A stretch of DNA of 7,784 nt from Flavobacteriales bacterium (GTDB taxonomy: Bacteria; Bacteroidota; Bacteroidia; Flavobacteriales; Crocinitomicaceae), in the NCBI GenBank assembly GCA_947375085.1, contig CANCEQ010000143.1, positions 1 through 7,784 on the forward strand, read 5' to 3'. The translations under genes were made by a program, and so were the position numbers. The notes under the pieces were generated by a model. The model was given only the letters and a program-made list of their open reading frames with translations, searched no databases and had not been told where the DNA came from. Below, piece after piece: positions 1-6,777 of this stretch (positions are counted from its first letter, which is position 1; every line of letters begins with the position of its first letter).

Positions 1-404
1 ATTGTTCTAACAATGTTATTTGCAAGTCCATTTTTAGTCGTGTAATTTTTAAATGTTTTTCCATTGAATTTAGAAACACCACCACCATTTGTTCCGAACC
101 AAATATTTCCATTTTTATCTTCTGTAATGCATCTTATAATATCGTTAGCCAAACCTTGTTTAGAAGTGTAGTTTTTGAAATTTACCCCATTGTAATAAGA
201 AACACCTCCGCCTGAAGTACCAAACCACAGATTTCCCTTTTTGTCTTCTACAATACTATAAACGAAATTATTGACAAGTCCGTGAGAAGTAGTGAAATTT
301 GTAAAAGATTTACCATCGTATCTAGAAACACCACCACCATACGTTCCAAACCAAAGATTTCCTTTTTTATCCATTATTGAAGCAGCAATTGCATCAAGAG
401 CTAA
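1..404 (-). repeat. Tandem 126-nt coding repeats (propeller blades)
   Basis: Three full 126-nt units (404-279, 278-153, 152-27) and the start of a fourth (26-1) encode the 42-residue Reg_prop blades. The period is exact with no indels. The region coding for the WFGT-x-GGGVS core is the best conserved at DNA level (on the plus strand, the repeated 'ccaaa' and 'acaccaccacca'-like words). Such repeats allow copy-number change by recombination. Confidence 0.8.
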
Positions 405-740
405 ACCATCATCAGTAGTGAAGTTCTGCATTTGAGATAAAAAATCTGCTTTTTTTACTGTTGGAGGCGACAGAAGAACTGTTTCTCCCGTTTTAGTGAC
501 AATGCTTTTTGAAGAAGGTTGTGATGGAATTAAAATGTTTTGAGCTTGAAGACAGGTATCTTCAAGTGGAACAATTGGATTTTTAATTAAATGAGGAATC
601 GCTTTTGTAATAGAATCTAATTCTGATTTTAAAACGTTTTGATTTTCAGAGTTATCAGAACAAGAATTGAAAACAAATAAGAGTGTTATCAGCGCAAATG
701 TTTGAAAAAAATATTTTATCTGAATAGCAATTGTTCTCAA
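1..740 (-). CDS. Lipoprotein with two-component-regulator propeller repeats (3' part beyond window)
   Basis: This is the N-terminal 246 residues of a predicted outer-membrane or surface lipoprotein; the gene continues past base 1. The frame is open from a TTG at 740 with an in-frame stop just upstream. It encodes a hydrophobic signal peptide ending at Cys27 in a Bacteroidota-type lipobox (FNSC), followed by an acidic/polar stretch (SDNSE). A linker to about residue 100 has no recognised domain. From residue 113, 42-residue repeats begin (113-154, 155-196, 197-238, then a partial one), each with the pattern L-x(8)-I-x-[ED]DK-[KN]-GN-[LI]-WFGT-x-GGGVS-x-[YF]-[DN]G. This is the Reg_prop beta-propeller repeat (seen directly; family from knowledge). 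In Bacteroidota such propellers form sensor domains of hybrid kinases or stand alone as lipoproteins. The lipoprotein anchor favours the stand-alone kind, but the C-terminus is not visible. The TTG start is inferred because no in-frame ATG precedes the signal peptide. Confidence 0.85.
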   Translation of the reverse strand, partial: MRTIAIQIKYFFQTFALITLLFVFNSCSDNSENQNVLKSELDSITKAIPHLIKNPIVPLEDTCLQAQNILIPSQPSSKSIVTKTGETVLLSPPTVKKADFLSQMQNFTTDDGLALDAIAASIMDKKGNLWFGTYGGGVSRYDGKSFTNFTTSHGLVNNFVYSIVEDKKGNLWFGTSGGGVSYYNGVNFKNYTSKQGLANDIIRCITEDKNGNIWFGTNGGGVSKFNGKTFKNYTTKNGLANNIVRT

Positions 741-768
741 TTTCTTCTAATTTCATTAAAACTATATT

Positions 769-804
769 CAAATATAGTAAAATGTTGAAGAATGACAGTC
801 AAAA
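769..804 (-). promoter_or_regulatory. Bacteroidota-type promoter for the propeller lipoprotein
   Basis: Read on the minus strand, TATATTTG (776-769) matches the -7 consensus TAnnTTTG exactly. A TTTTG (804-800) lies 23 nt upstream as the -33 element, within the 17-23 nt spacing known for this phylum. The -7 box is 29 nt before the TTG start at 740. It overlaps a perfect 7-bp dyad (CTATATT-CA-AATATAG, 762-777), which could serve as an operator. The motif match is seen; promoter activity is inferred. Confidence 0.5.
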
Positions 805-844
805 TTACGCTTAACCTTAAAAGAATTTATTCAGGAAATAATTT

Positions 845-3412
845 TTATTCTTTGACAATTTTTAAAAAATCAATTTTGTTATCTAGCGAACTGATTTTAA
901 GTAAATAGATTCCATTTGAGAATTCAGCTATTGAAATTTTATTTTCAACTGACTCTTTTAATAATGTGCCTGATAATGAGTAGATTTCTAATTGTTTAAT
1001 TTCTTTATCATTTAAATTTACATGAATTAAATCATTCGTTGGATTTGGATAAACAACCAAATTTGAACTTAATTTAATTTCTTTTATTCCAGCAGAATTT
1101 GTACTTGTTTGTCCAACTTTTAAACCATTACCAAAACTTGTAATCCAAATTTCATTTTTGATGTATGGATTGAAAAATACTTTTTGAGGATTTCTAAAAT
1201 CATAATTAGCAAGTTGAATTGGGCTAAAACTCGCGGTATTGTTAACGAAGTATAAACCATTTAATTCTGTACAGATGTACATTTCATCAGTGACCGAAGG
1301 ATTGAAACTACAGCTCAAAGTGCTTATTCCAGGAGTTAAATTTGTCCAATTTAAACCTCTGTCAACTGTTTTGTATAAACCACTGTTATTTTGTGTTCCA
1401 TCGTTTCCAACACTTGCATACCACGTTTTTTGAAGTGGGTCATTAATATCTTCTTCTAGAGTATATGTTTTTTTAAGCATTGTTGAAGATGTTCTATCTA
1501 TCCAACTATTACCATTGTCAGTACTTATAAATACACCACTTCTTTTTGCGTAATTGTAATTACTTGTTGAATCGTAAGGGTAGTAAGAGCAAAGCAAAGA
1601 GCCATCTTTTAACGCATAAATTGAATTTGGTCTATTGGAAGCTCTCGTTGGAGAGTTAAGTTTTGTCCATACCGAATTACTTCCCAGTGAAACGGCATTG
1701 CATCTATAGATTCCGCCAATGTTACCTGCGTTTATATCTTGAACACAAGCATACAAAGTATCAGGATGTTTTGAATCAAAATGTATGTTGGTTACTGGTC
1801 GATTAAAGTCTTTTAAAATTTGCCATGTATTCCCGTTATCAGCTGAAAAACAGATTCTTCCGTGCGATTGACTTAAACGACTATCATCCCAAACTCCATT
1901 ACTTCCAACAACATCGCCAGTAGACGCATATAGAACACCTGTTTTAGGCTGTTTTACCATCATACTTATGTCGTTTATTTTTAGATTTCCTCCTGCGTAA
2001 ATATTTGTTGAGTTATAATTATATCCCCATTTCTTTCCTCCATCACTACTTTTGATTGCTGTTAAATCAGCACAAGTGGCTATTAAATTTAAACTATCAA
2101 CCCATGTTAACCAATAAGTTACAGCTGTTTTAAGTCCTGTTGTAGCATATTCTTTGGTTGAATTAAAAAGTTGATTTGGGGAATTTTGGTCAGTTGATTT
2201 AATGTACATTTGATTCCAATTCAATCCTCCATCTTTACTATAGTGGATGTTGGATTTATCGGTCATGATAATATTGTTAATATTGTTTGGGTCGATACAT
2301 AGTCCTTCGGTAGTATTAATGCTTACCCATCCGTGAGAGTATGTGTTGTTTGAAGAATTGCCCACCCAACCAGTCGTTATGTTTGAATTAGTTGAAGCTT
2401 TCGTATTGTTTAAAAATAAATTTGTCCAATTTGCTCCACTATTTGTTGATTTGTAGATAGTTCCGTAAGTACTTGCGTTACTTAAAATACTTCCTCCGAC
2501 GTAAACTGTATTTGTATCATTCGGTAACGTTCTAACAAAATAGGCTTTTTCAGTTTCAGTATTGCTTGTCCCATTTAAGTTGGAAGTTATATTGTTCCAA
2601 AGAGAAGTATTGTTAGCATACGACATTTCATAGAGTCCTACAAAATACTGAACATCAAATCCATACGTTTTACAACTGAAATTAGTAGTTGAAATTGTTG
2701 TACAAAAGAATTTAGTTTTATTTCCTTGTTTAGCTCCAGTGAAACTTACTACCGATTCAGTTGAATTGATATTGTTTGCTGAATTTAAAATTGTTGAAGC
2801 AAATGAATTTCCGTTATTTGAAGATATAAATACTTTTTTGTCGGAAGCAATATAAATATTCGCACCATCAAAAAAGGCACCTGCTAAATGAAGTCCTGAA
2901 GCAGAATTATCAGTTTCAATAGTCGAAAAACTTGTTCCACCATTACTTGAAAAGAAAATGTGACTTTTGTCGCTAATTACTAGTTGGTTATAATCAGAAG
3001 GGTTGGCATAAAGTTGAAATGCTCCAAAGTTTGTACACGGATTATTAGAAAAAGTTGTCCAGGTTTTTCCTCCATCGGTACTTTTTTTAGGGGTATATGA
3101 ACCAGAACTCGAAATTCCTATTGCGTATAAGATGGTTGAGTCATTTGTAAAACAAACTTTCGCTCTGATACCTCCTGGTAAGTTGTTGAAATTAAATGTG
3201 TTCCAATTATCTCCAAAATCTTTTGTTTCAAACATTTGACTCATGTCACAACTTAAAATCACTCTTTTAGAATTAAATGGACTAATAGAAGGATTTTGAA
3301 TTGCACCACCACCACCAATTCCTCTCGACTCCCAAGTAAGCGGTTGAGAAAAAATAATTTGATTATTATATATTGTAAAAATGGCTAAAAGAAGGACAAA
3401 TACTTTGTTCAT
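845..3412 (-). CDS. Secreted Asp-box (BNR/sortilin-like) repeat protein with T9SS type A sorting domain
   Basis: This 855-residue protein starts with a signal peptide (about 1-23, cleavage near FSQ). The N-terminus of the mature protein has LTWESRGIGGGGAIQNPSIS and then CDMS (55-58), as in sortilin/GH74-like propellers. At least ten Asp-box motifs of the form S-x-D-x-G-x-x-W follow, near residues 63, 111, 155, 197, 322, 392, 455, 523, 630 and 682, which indicates one or two seven-bladed beta-propellers. The C-terminus (about 783-855) is a typical Por secretion tail: VVYPNPTND, then LEIYSLSG, then NGIYLLKI, ending KIVKE. T9SS should therefore export it and either attach it to the surface or release it. 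The closest enzyme families known to have this architecture are GH74 xyloglucanases and sialidase-like proteins, but no catalytic activity can be assigned from the sequence alone; D56 lies where GH74 enzymes carry an N-terminal catalytic Asp. The protein is rich in Asn and Ser. The start is ATG after an A-rich leader. Confidence 0.9.
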   Translation of the reverse strand: MNKVFVLLLAIFTIYNNQIIFSQPLTWESRGIGGGGAIQNPSISPFNSKRVILSCDMSQMFETKDFGDNWNTFNFNNLPGGIRAKVCFTNDSTILYAIGISSSGSYTPKKSTDGGKTWTTFSNNPCTNFGAFQLYANPSDYNQLVISDKSHIFFSSNGGTSFSTIETDNSASGLHLAGAFFDGANIYIASDKKVFISSNNGNSFASTILNSANNINSTESVVSFTGAKQGNKTKFFCTTISTTNFSCKTYGFDVQYFVGLYEMSYANNTSLWNNITSNLNGTSNTETEKAYFVRTLPNDTNTVYVGGSILSNASTYGTIYKSTNSGANWTNLFLNNTKASTNSNITTGWVGNSSNNTYSHGWVSINTTEGLCIDPNNINNIIMTDKSNIHYSKDGGLNWNQMYIKSTDQNSPNQLFNSTKEYATTGLKTAVTYWLTWVDSLNLIATCADLTAIKSSDGGKKWGYNYNSTNIYAGGNLKINDISMMVKQPKTGVLYASTGDVVGSNGVWDDSRLSQSHGRICFSADNGNTWQILKDFNRPVTNIHFDSKHPDTLYACVQDINAGNIGGIYRCNAVSLGSNSVWTKLNSPTRASNRPNSIYALKDGSLLCSYYPYDSTSNYNYAKRSGVFISTDNGNSWIDRTSSTMLKKTYTLEEDINDPLQKTWYASVGNDGTQNNSGLYKTVDRGLNWTNLTPGISTLSCSFNPSVTDEMYICTELNGLYFVNNTASFSPIQLANYDFRNPQKVFFNPYIKNEIWITSFGNGLKVGQTSTNSAGIKEIKLSSNLVVYPNPTNDLIHVNLNDKEIKQLEIYSLSGTLLKESVENKISIAEFSNGIYLLKISSLDNKIDFLKIVKE

Positions 3413-3530
3413 TTTGTTTTTTTTAAGTGAAATTAAATGAAATAGTTTAAAATGAAAATTTTTGAATTGATTTTTTTAGTTGATTTAAAATGTTTTATCT
3501 AGTTAGTAATGAGTTTCTTCAAGTGAGGAA

Positions 3531-3553
3531 GGGGGGGGTAAAAACTTTTTTAC
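3531..3553. repeat. G8 homopolymer next to a 7-bp dyad
   Basis: Eight consecutive G (3531-3538; C8 on the gene strand) stand out in a very AT-rich 194-bp spacer between the peptidase and propeller genes. The last G starts a perfect inverted repeat, GTAAAAA-CT-TTTTTAC (3538-3553). The tract is 119 nt upstream of the ATG at 3412. The rest of the spacer shows no TAnnTTTG match on the minus strand and no convincing terminator. Confidence 0.6.
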
Positions 3554-3606
3554 TTAAACTTTAATTCATTTCTCTAAATAGAACATTTTGTAATTCAAAC
3601 TTTGAT

Positions 3607-5097
3607 TTATTTTTTGTCTTCAATCGTTTTTAAAGTGAATTGAATGATATTATCTTCATTTTTAATAAATTCTTCTAAAGTTTGGGATTTGTAAATATCA
3701 GGTATGACACCTCTGCCTAATAATTGGTTGCCTTTATTTATAACATCTTGTTCAAGATTTACGATTGAAAATGTTATAATTATTTTGGAGTAGGGAAGTT
3801 TATAATCCAGTGATGAATGACCATTGTGACCATAATATCCTCCCATTGTTTCTATTCCTATTGTTGTTGCATTTGTATTACTTTCAACTAATGAAGCAAA
3901 GAGAGAACCAGCTGAAGCAACACGTTCACTTATAAGAAGATAAATATTGCCATTAAAAGCATTCTTTTTTGGTGAAATAGTTTTATTGAACTTTATATTT
4001 TGAAAATATTTATCATTAATCAAATTAGGAAATTCATTTTTAATTTCACTTTCAAATTCTTTACATTCTTTTTCTTTTAATTTTATATCATTAGTAATTA
4101 AATAGTTAATAAAAGGGATTTTATGAAAATTTATAAATGCTGATTTGTTTTCTCTAAACGGTTTATTTGTAAGATATGAAAAAAGAAGTATATCGTTTGG
4201 GTCAGTTCCTCCACCATTATTTCTAATGTCAACTATTAAATTTTTAATTGAGTCTTTTTTTAATTTTAGGAAAGAATTTTCCAAGTATTTTTTGTAGATT
4301 TTATGTTCTTTAGCTTTTATATTTTTTCCAATATTGAAAGTATTAATAGTTAAAATTGCAGTTTTTTTGTCAATAATTTCAAATTTGTATTTATCAGTTT
4401 TAATAGTTGAATAATAAAGACTATCTAATGGTTTTGAATGTCGATTTTGGAAAGATTCATATCTTTTTTTATTACTTGAGCTTTTAATCGCGATTTTTTT
4501 TATTTCAGTTTGAAATGGCTCCGAATATTCAATGTTAAAATAATCAACTGTTCCAAACTCGTATTTATAATATACTGAAAATAAGGAGTTAATACCGACT
4601 GATTTTCCGGTTAAATTATATCCATCAGTTGTATAATATTTATTTAATTTTTTTAAAATAGTTCCAATTTCAACCTCATTAATTTTGTGAATTTTGGAAC
4701 CCAACGGAATTTCACAATAATTGTTGTTAAAAACTAAATTGTTTTGAATGAGTTTAACTGAAAATGGAAAGAAACCATCGGACAAGGCAAAATCTATTTT
4801 TACATCATTTGATAAACTAGTTTCATTGTGAAGACTTCCTTCAAAATCAGTTAATTGACATATTATTTTATAGAAATCAATAGTGTTTAATGGTTTTTTT
4901 ATTTCACTAAACGCCCAATTGTAAATACTATCTATTTGATTTTTAGTTCGGTATTTATACAGTCCTGAATTTGCAGTTTCTCTAATGTTTTTAAAAATTG
5001 TTAACTCTTCTAATAGTTTTTCAGATGATAGAATTTCTATTTGTGAAAATGTATATTGGACATTGATTAATAATAGAAGTGTTAAAATTTTTTTCAT
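3607..5097 (-). CDS. Secreted S41-family (C-terminal processing/tricorn-like) peptidase
   Basis: This 496-residue protein has an N-terminal signal peptide (about 1-19, ending TFSQ). The middle region has a PDZ-like turn (PLGSKIHKINEVEI, 131-144). The C-terminal half carries the S41 core: AILTINTFNIG (247-257), LIVDIRNNGGG (287-297), IYLLISERVASAGSLFASLVE (about 385-405), IGIETMGGYYG (413-423) and GRGVIPDIY (461-469). By alignment with E. coli Tsp (S430/K455), the nucleophile is Ser395 in the ASAGS motif, and the position of the general-base Lys is glycine (around 420). The GG-YYG variant is usual in the Bacteroidota IRBP/tricorn-like branch of S41, so activity through another base is plausible but unproven. 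It is expected in the periplasm or outside the cell; no T9SS tail is present. The ATG at 5097 follows an A-rich leader, 43 bp after the mepB-like gene, so cotranscription is possible. Asp codons are mostly GAT (about 17 of 22). Confidence 0.88.
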   Translation of the reverse strand: MKKILTLLLLINVQYTFSQIEILSSEKLLEELTIFKNIRETANSGLYKYRTKNQIDSIYNWAFSEIKKPLNTIDFYKIICQLTDFEGSLHNETSLSNDVKIDFALSDGFFPFSVKLIQNNLVFNNNYCEIPLGSKIHKINEVEIGTILKKLNKYYTTDGYNLTGKSVGINSLFSVYYKYEFGTVDYFNIEYSEPFQTEIKKIAIKSSSNKKRYESFQNRHSKPLDSLYYSTIKTDKYKFEIIDKKTAILTINTFNIGKNIKAKEHKIYKKYLENSFLKLKKDSIKNLIVDIRNNGGGTDPNDILLFSYLTNKPFRENKSAFINFHKIPFINYLITNDIKLKEKECKEFESEIKNEFPNLINDKYFQNIKFNKTISPKKNAFNGNIYLLISERVASAGSLFASLVESNTNATTIGIETMGGYYGHNGHSSLDYKLPYSKIIITFSIVNLEQDVINKGNQLLGRGVIPDIYKSQTLEEFIKNEDNIIQFTLKTIEDKK

Positions 5098-5140
5098 TTG
5101 TTTTTGTGATTATTTCAGCTTCTTTTTTTTAATTGGAAAA

Positions 5141-5704
5141 TCAAAAATAGTTTTTATAAATTTTAGGTGTAGAAAGTGTTATGATATTTTTCACCAAGTC
5201 AAGTCCTGTTTTGTCATCTTTAATGATACTGATAAAATGTTTTGTTTGCCAATTTTGAGTCCTTTCAGCTTGTTTATTTGGTGCAATATCCCAAGAGGGA
5301 TAAACTCTCATTCCTTGTTTTCCTTTTTTAGAATTGCTAGTGATGATTCCATTTTCAATCAAAACGGGTTTAGGAAAAATAAATAAACCAAAGTTGTAGC
5401 CACTTTTTGAAGTGATAATTAGGAAATCAATGTCGTCTGAAGTATCAAAAGGTTCAGTTATTCCATCATTATTTCTTTTCCAAATGGTAACAAATTGACC
5501 TGTTTTAGTAGGTGTAATTTTAGATGAACGAAATTGAATTGACTTTCCGTTTAGTTGAAATGAACAGGCTGCATATTCAAGACTTTCTTTGCTGTGATGT
5601 AAGTTTGTTAAATTGAAGCCACATTTATCAAAAACTAATTCTTTGACAATTTTAAGTTTATTGTTGGAGAAGTTTGGATTTGATAATGTTTTTTCGGGTT
5701 TCAT
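5141..5704 (-). CDS. MepB-family protein
   Basis: This 187-residue cytoplasmic protein has no signal peptide. It matches the MepB family along its whole length: EYAACSFQLNGK (43-54), SSKITPTKTGQFVTIWKR (60-77), GLFIFPKPVLIENGI (106-120), and GMRVYPSWD with NKQAERTQNWQ (131-153). The family is named for the third gene of the staphylococcal mepRAB efflux operon; its biochemical role is unknown. No MepA-type MATE pump or MepR-type regulator is visible here, so a drug-efflux role cannot be inferred. The frame is open up to a GTG at 5740, which would add 12 residues, but the ATG at 5704 gives the usual family start (KELVFDKCGFNLTNL near residue 20-35) and avoids running into the palindromic element upstream. 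Asp codons are mixed (about 6 GAT, 4 GAC). Confidence 0.85.
   Translation of the reverse strand: MKPEKTLSNPNFSNNKLKIVKELVFDKCGFNLTNLHHSKESLEYAACSFQLNGKSIQFRSSKITPTKTGQFVTIWKRNNDGITEPFDTSDDIDFLIITSKSGYNFGLFIFPKPVLIENGIITSNSKKGKQGMRVYPSWDIAPNKQAERTQNWQTKHFISIIKDDKTGLDLVKNIITLSTPKIYKNYF
5142..5149 (-). promoter_or_regulatory. Possible -7 box upstream of the S41 peptidase gene
   Basis: TATTTTTG on the minus strand matches TAnnTTTG and lies 45 nt before the ATG at 5097, overlapping the stop codon of the upstream gene. No TTG occurs at 17-23 nt spacing, so the match could be chance in AT-rich DNA. Confidence 0.25.
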
Positions 5705-5714
5705 TTTTCGGATT

Positions 5715-5814
5715 GTTAACGGTTTTCGGTTTAGAAGCACAAATGCTCAATAGAATTCCAATGCTCAAATTTAGCACTAATGCCCCACTTTTGCAAAACC
5801 CCTGTTATAAACCG
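5715..5814 (-). repeat. Imperfectly palindromic intergenic element, attC-like (cassette-boundary candidate)
   Basis: The spacer has complementary ends. TAAC-GGTTTT (5717-5726) pairs with AAAACC-(CCT)-GTTA (5795-5807), giving 10 bp with a 3-nt bulge. The left end contains GTTAAC and the right end TGTTATAAACCG. Inside are a 10-bp palindrome TTTTGCAAAA (5789-5798), two copies of AATGCTCAA (5742-5750, 5760-5768), and two imperfect copies of TTTAG..CAC.AATGC (5730-5746, 5770-5783) around a central GAATTC. Unequal arms with bulges and short conserved cores at the ends are features of integron attC sites, but the cores do not match the RYYYAAC/GTTRRRY consensus exactly. It starts 18 nt after the stop of the 297-residue gene. 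Identity as a recombination site is inference. Confidence 0.45.
5766..5798 (-). promoter_or_regulatory. Bacteroidota-type promoter inside the palindromic element, driving the mepB-like gene
   Basis: On the minus strand TTTTG (5798-5794) is followed after 20 nt by TAAATTTG (5773-5766), an exact TAnnTTTG match at typical spacing. It is the best promoter match in the window. Transcription would start near 5760, leaving a leader of roughly 55 nt before the ATG at 5704. The -33 part overlaps the palindrome TTTTGCAAAA. Confidence 0.5.
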
Positions 5815-5832
5815 TTTTTCGTAGTCTTTCGT

Positions 5833-6726
5833 TTACCATTGTCGCCAGTCTTCTGTTATGTCAACTCCGCTGTCTATTTTGAAGCCGGTTAATTTAATTG
5901 CATTTTCAATAAACTTAACTAATTCTTCACGTTCCATTGTGTCAATAAAGTCGTTATGTTTTTGATTTACTTTGTTAAAACTTTCTGTTACCTTTTTTGC
6001 GTTCGTATAAATTGATGACGCTTTTTTTGACTTTGTTGCGATTGTTAGATTGTCAATAAAGCTGTCGAGAATAGTTTCTGATTCGAGAATATTACTGTCA
6101 TTAAAAATTGAATCTCCATCGTTTAGTCTGTGACGCCAATTTGAGGTTGGCTTTGATTTTTTAAGTTCTACTATTTTGTCAATATGTGCAATTGAAATGT
6201 TTTTATTCTGTTGTTTAAGATTTTCTTTGAGTTCAATTTTCTTTTTGTCTGATTTCTGAAGAGCCCAAATTCTTAGCCACATTAAATTTAATTTGTCGTC
6301 AAATACAGGCATAATTTCAAACTTGTCATTGTAATAAGTCCAAGTATGTTCATTGTCGTAATTTTTACTTTTGCTGAATGGCTTAACACCAATTTTATTT
6401 GTTACAGAATCTGAGTGGTCACCGTAGTTTAGTCCAAATGGCAAGATAATATTAGAACCTTTCTTATAGGTGAATGTCATTTCGTATAAAATAACTTCAT
6501 CTTCATTTTCTGGTCGGTAGGTACTTTTGGGTGTTTCAATAGAATAGTCGTAAAAATCTTTAAACCAAAAGGTAAATGTCACGCCTGTCGATTTACTTTT
6601 AATTGAGTCGTAACGTTCTAATTTAGATTTGTCTTTACAAATAGCATCAAAATCATTCAATGCCTTGTCTAGGTCAGGATGATAAATTGAATGTCCAAAA
6701 AGGCCTAAAATAAAATTTGTTTCCAT
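5833..6726 (-). CDS. Hypothetical protein, 297 aa, atypical codon use
   Basis: I do not recognise this family. The protein has no signal peptide or membrane segment, so it should be cytoplasmic; it is rich in Lys, Asp and Asn. The N-terminal half (about 45-155) looks beta-rich with many aromatics and contains LPFGLNYGDHSDSVTNKIG (95-113), a layout resembling small immunity-type proteins (inference, weak). A Lys-rich, probably helical stretch follows (155-190). The C-terminal part (about 218-297) is mostly helical and ends in EREELVKFIENA (265-276) and DITEDWRQW (289-297), which looks like a separate conserved module. Asp is coded by GAC 20 times against 7 GAT, the reverse of the neighbouring peptidase gene. 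The gene lies between two spacers with TTTATAAC at one end and GTTA at the other, which suggests acquisition as a unit. The ATG at 6726 is the first in frame, 54 bp after the oxidoreductase stop. Upstream, TATATTTA is only a near match to a -7 box. Confidence 0.8.
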   Translation of the reverse strand: METNFILGLFGHSIYHPDLDKALNDFDAICKDKSKLERYDSIKSKSTGVTFTFWFKDFYDYSIETPKSTYRPENEDEVILYEMTFTYKKGSNIILPFGLNYGDHSDSVTNKIGVKPFSKSKNYDNEHTWTYYNDKFEIMPVFDDKLNLMWLRIWALQKSDKKKIELKENLKQQNKNISIAHIDKIVELKKSKPTSNWRHRLNDGDSIFNDSNILESETILDSFIDNLTIATKSKKASSIYTNAKKVTESFNKVNQKHNDFIDTMEREELVKFIENAIKLTGFKIDSGVDITEDWRQW

Positions 6727-6751
6727 TGTTGTTGTGTCGTCCTAAAATGGC

Positions 6752-6777
6752 TTATAACCTAAATATAAACGTTATAA
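6752..6777. repeat. 7-bp inverted repeat TTATAAC / GTTATAA in the 54-bp spacer
   Basis: TTATAAC (6752-6758) and GTTATAA (6771-6777) form a perfect dyad around a 12-nt AT-rich loop, between the oxidoreductase stop and the start of the 297-residue gene. Read on the gene strand, the spacer starts with TTTATAAC and later has GGTTATAA. It thus shares TTTATAAC with the element at 5715-5814 on the other side of that gene. It may be a minimal or decayed cassette boundary, or a weak hairpin. Confidence 0.4.

Noticed and set aside
1..404. CRISPR-like regular repetition
   Set aside because: The 126-nt units are in frame and encode a known propeller repeat; there are no unique spacers.
802..838. Terminator after the T9SS propeller gene (CCT..GAAT-AA-ATTC..AGG)
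   Set aside because: The stems are only 3-4 bp with a bulge and no T-run at the end.
1239..1433. Plus-strand open frame of 64 codons
   Set aside because: It lies entirely inside the antisense strand of the T9SS propeller gene and has no recognisable features.
4985..5386. Plus-strand open frame of 133 codons
   Set aside because: It is antisense to the S41 and mepB-like genes, both of which have clear family motifs; its Phe/Cys-rich composition is what complemented AT-rich coding DNA gives.
5705..5740. GTG start adding 12 residues to the MepB-family protein
   Set aside because: The added residues come from the palindromic element and are not needed for the family core; the ATG at 5704 is preferred.
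5674..5892. Plus-strand open frame of 72 codons with a hydrophobic start
   Set aside because: It runs across the palindromic spacer and the ends of two genes on the other strand; no family or start signal supports it.
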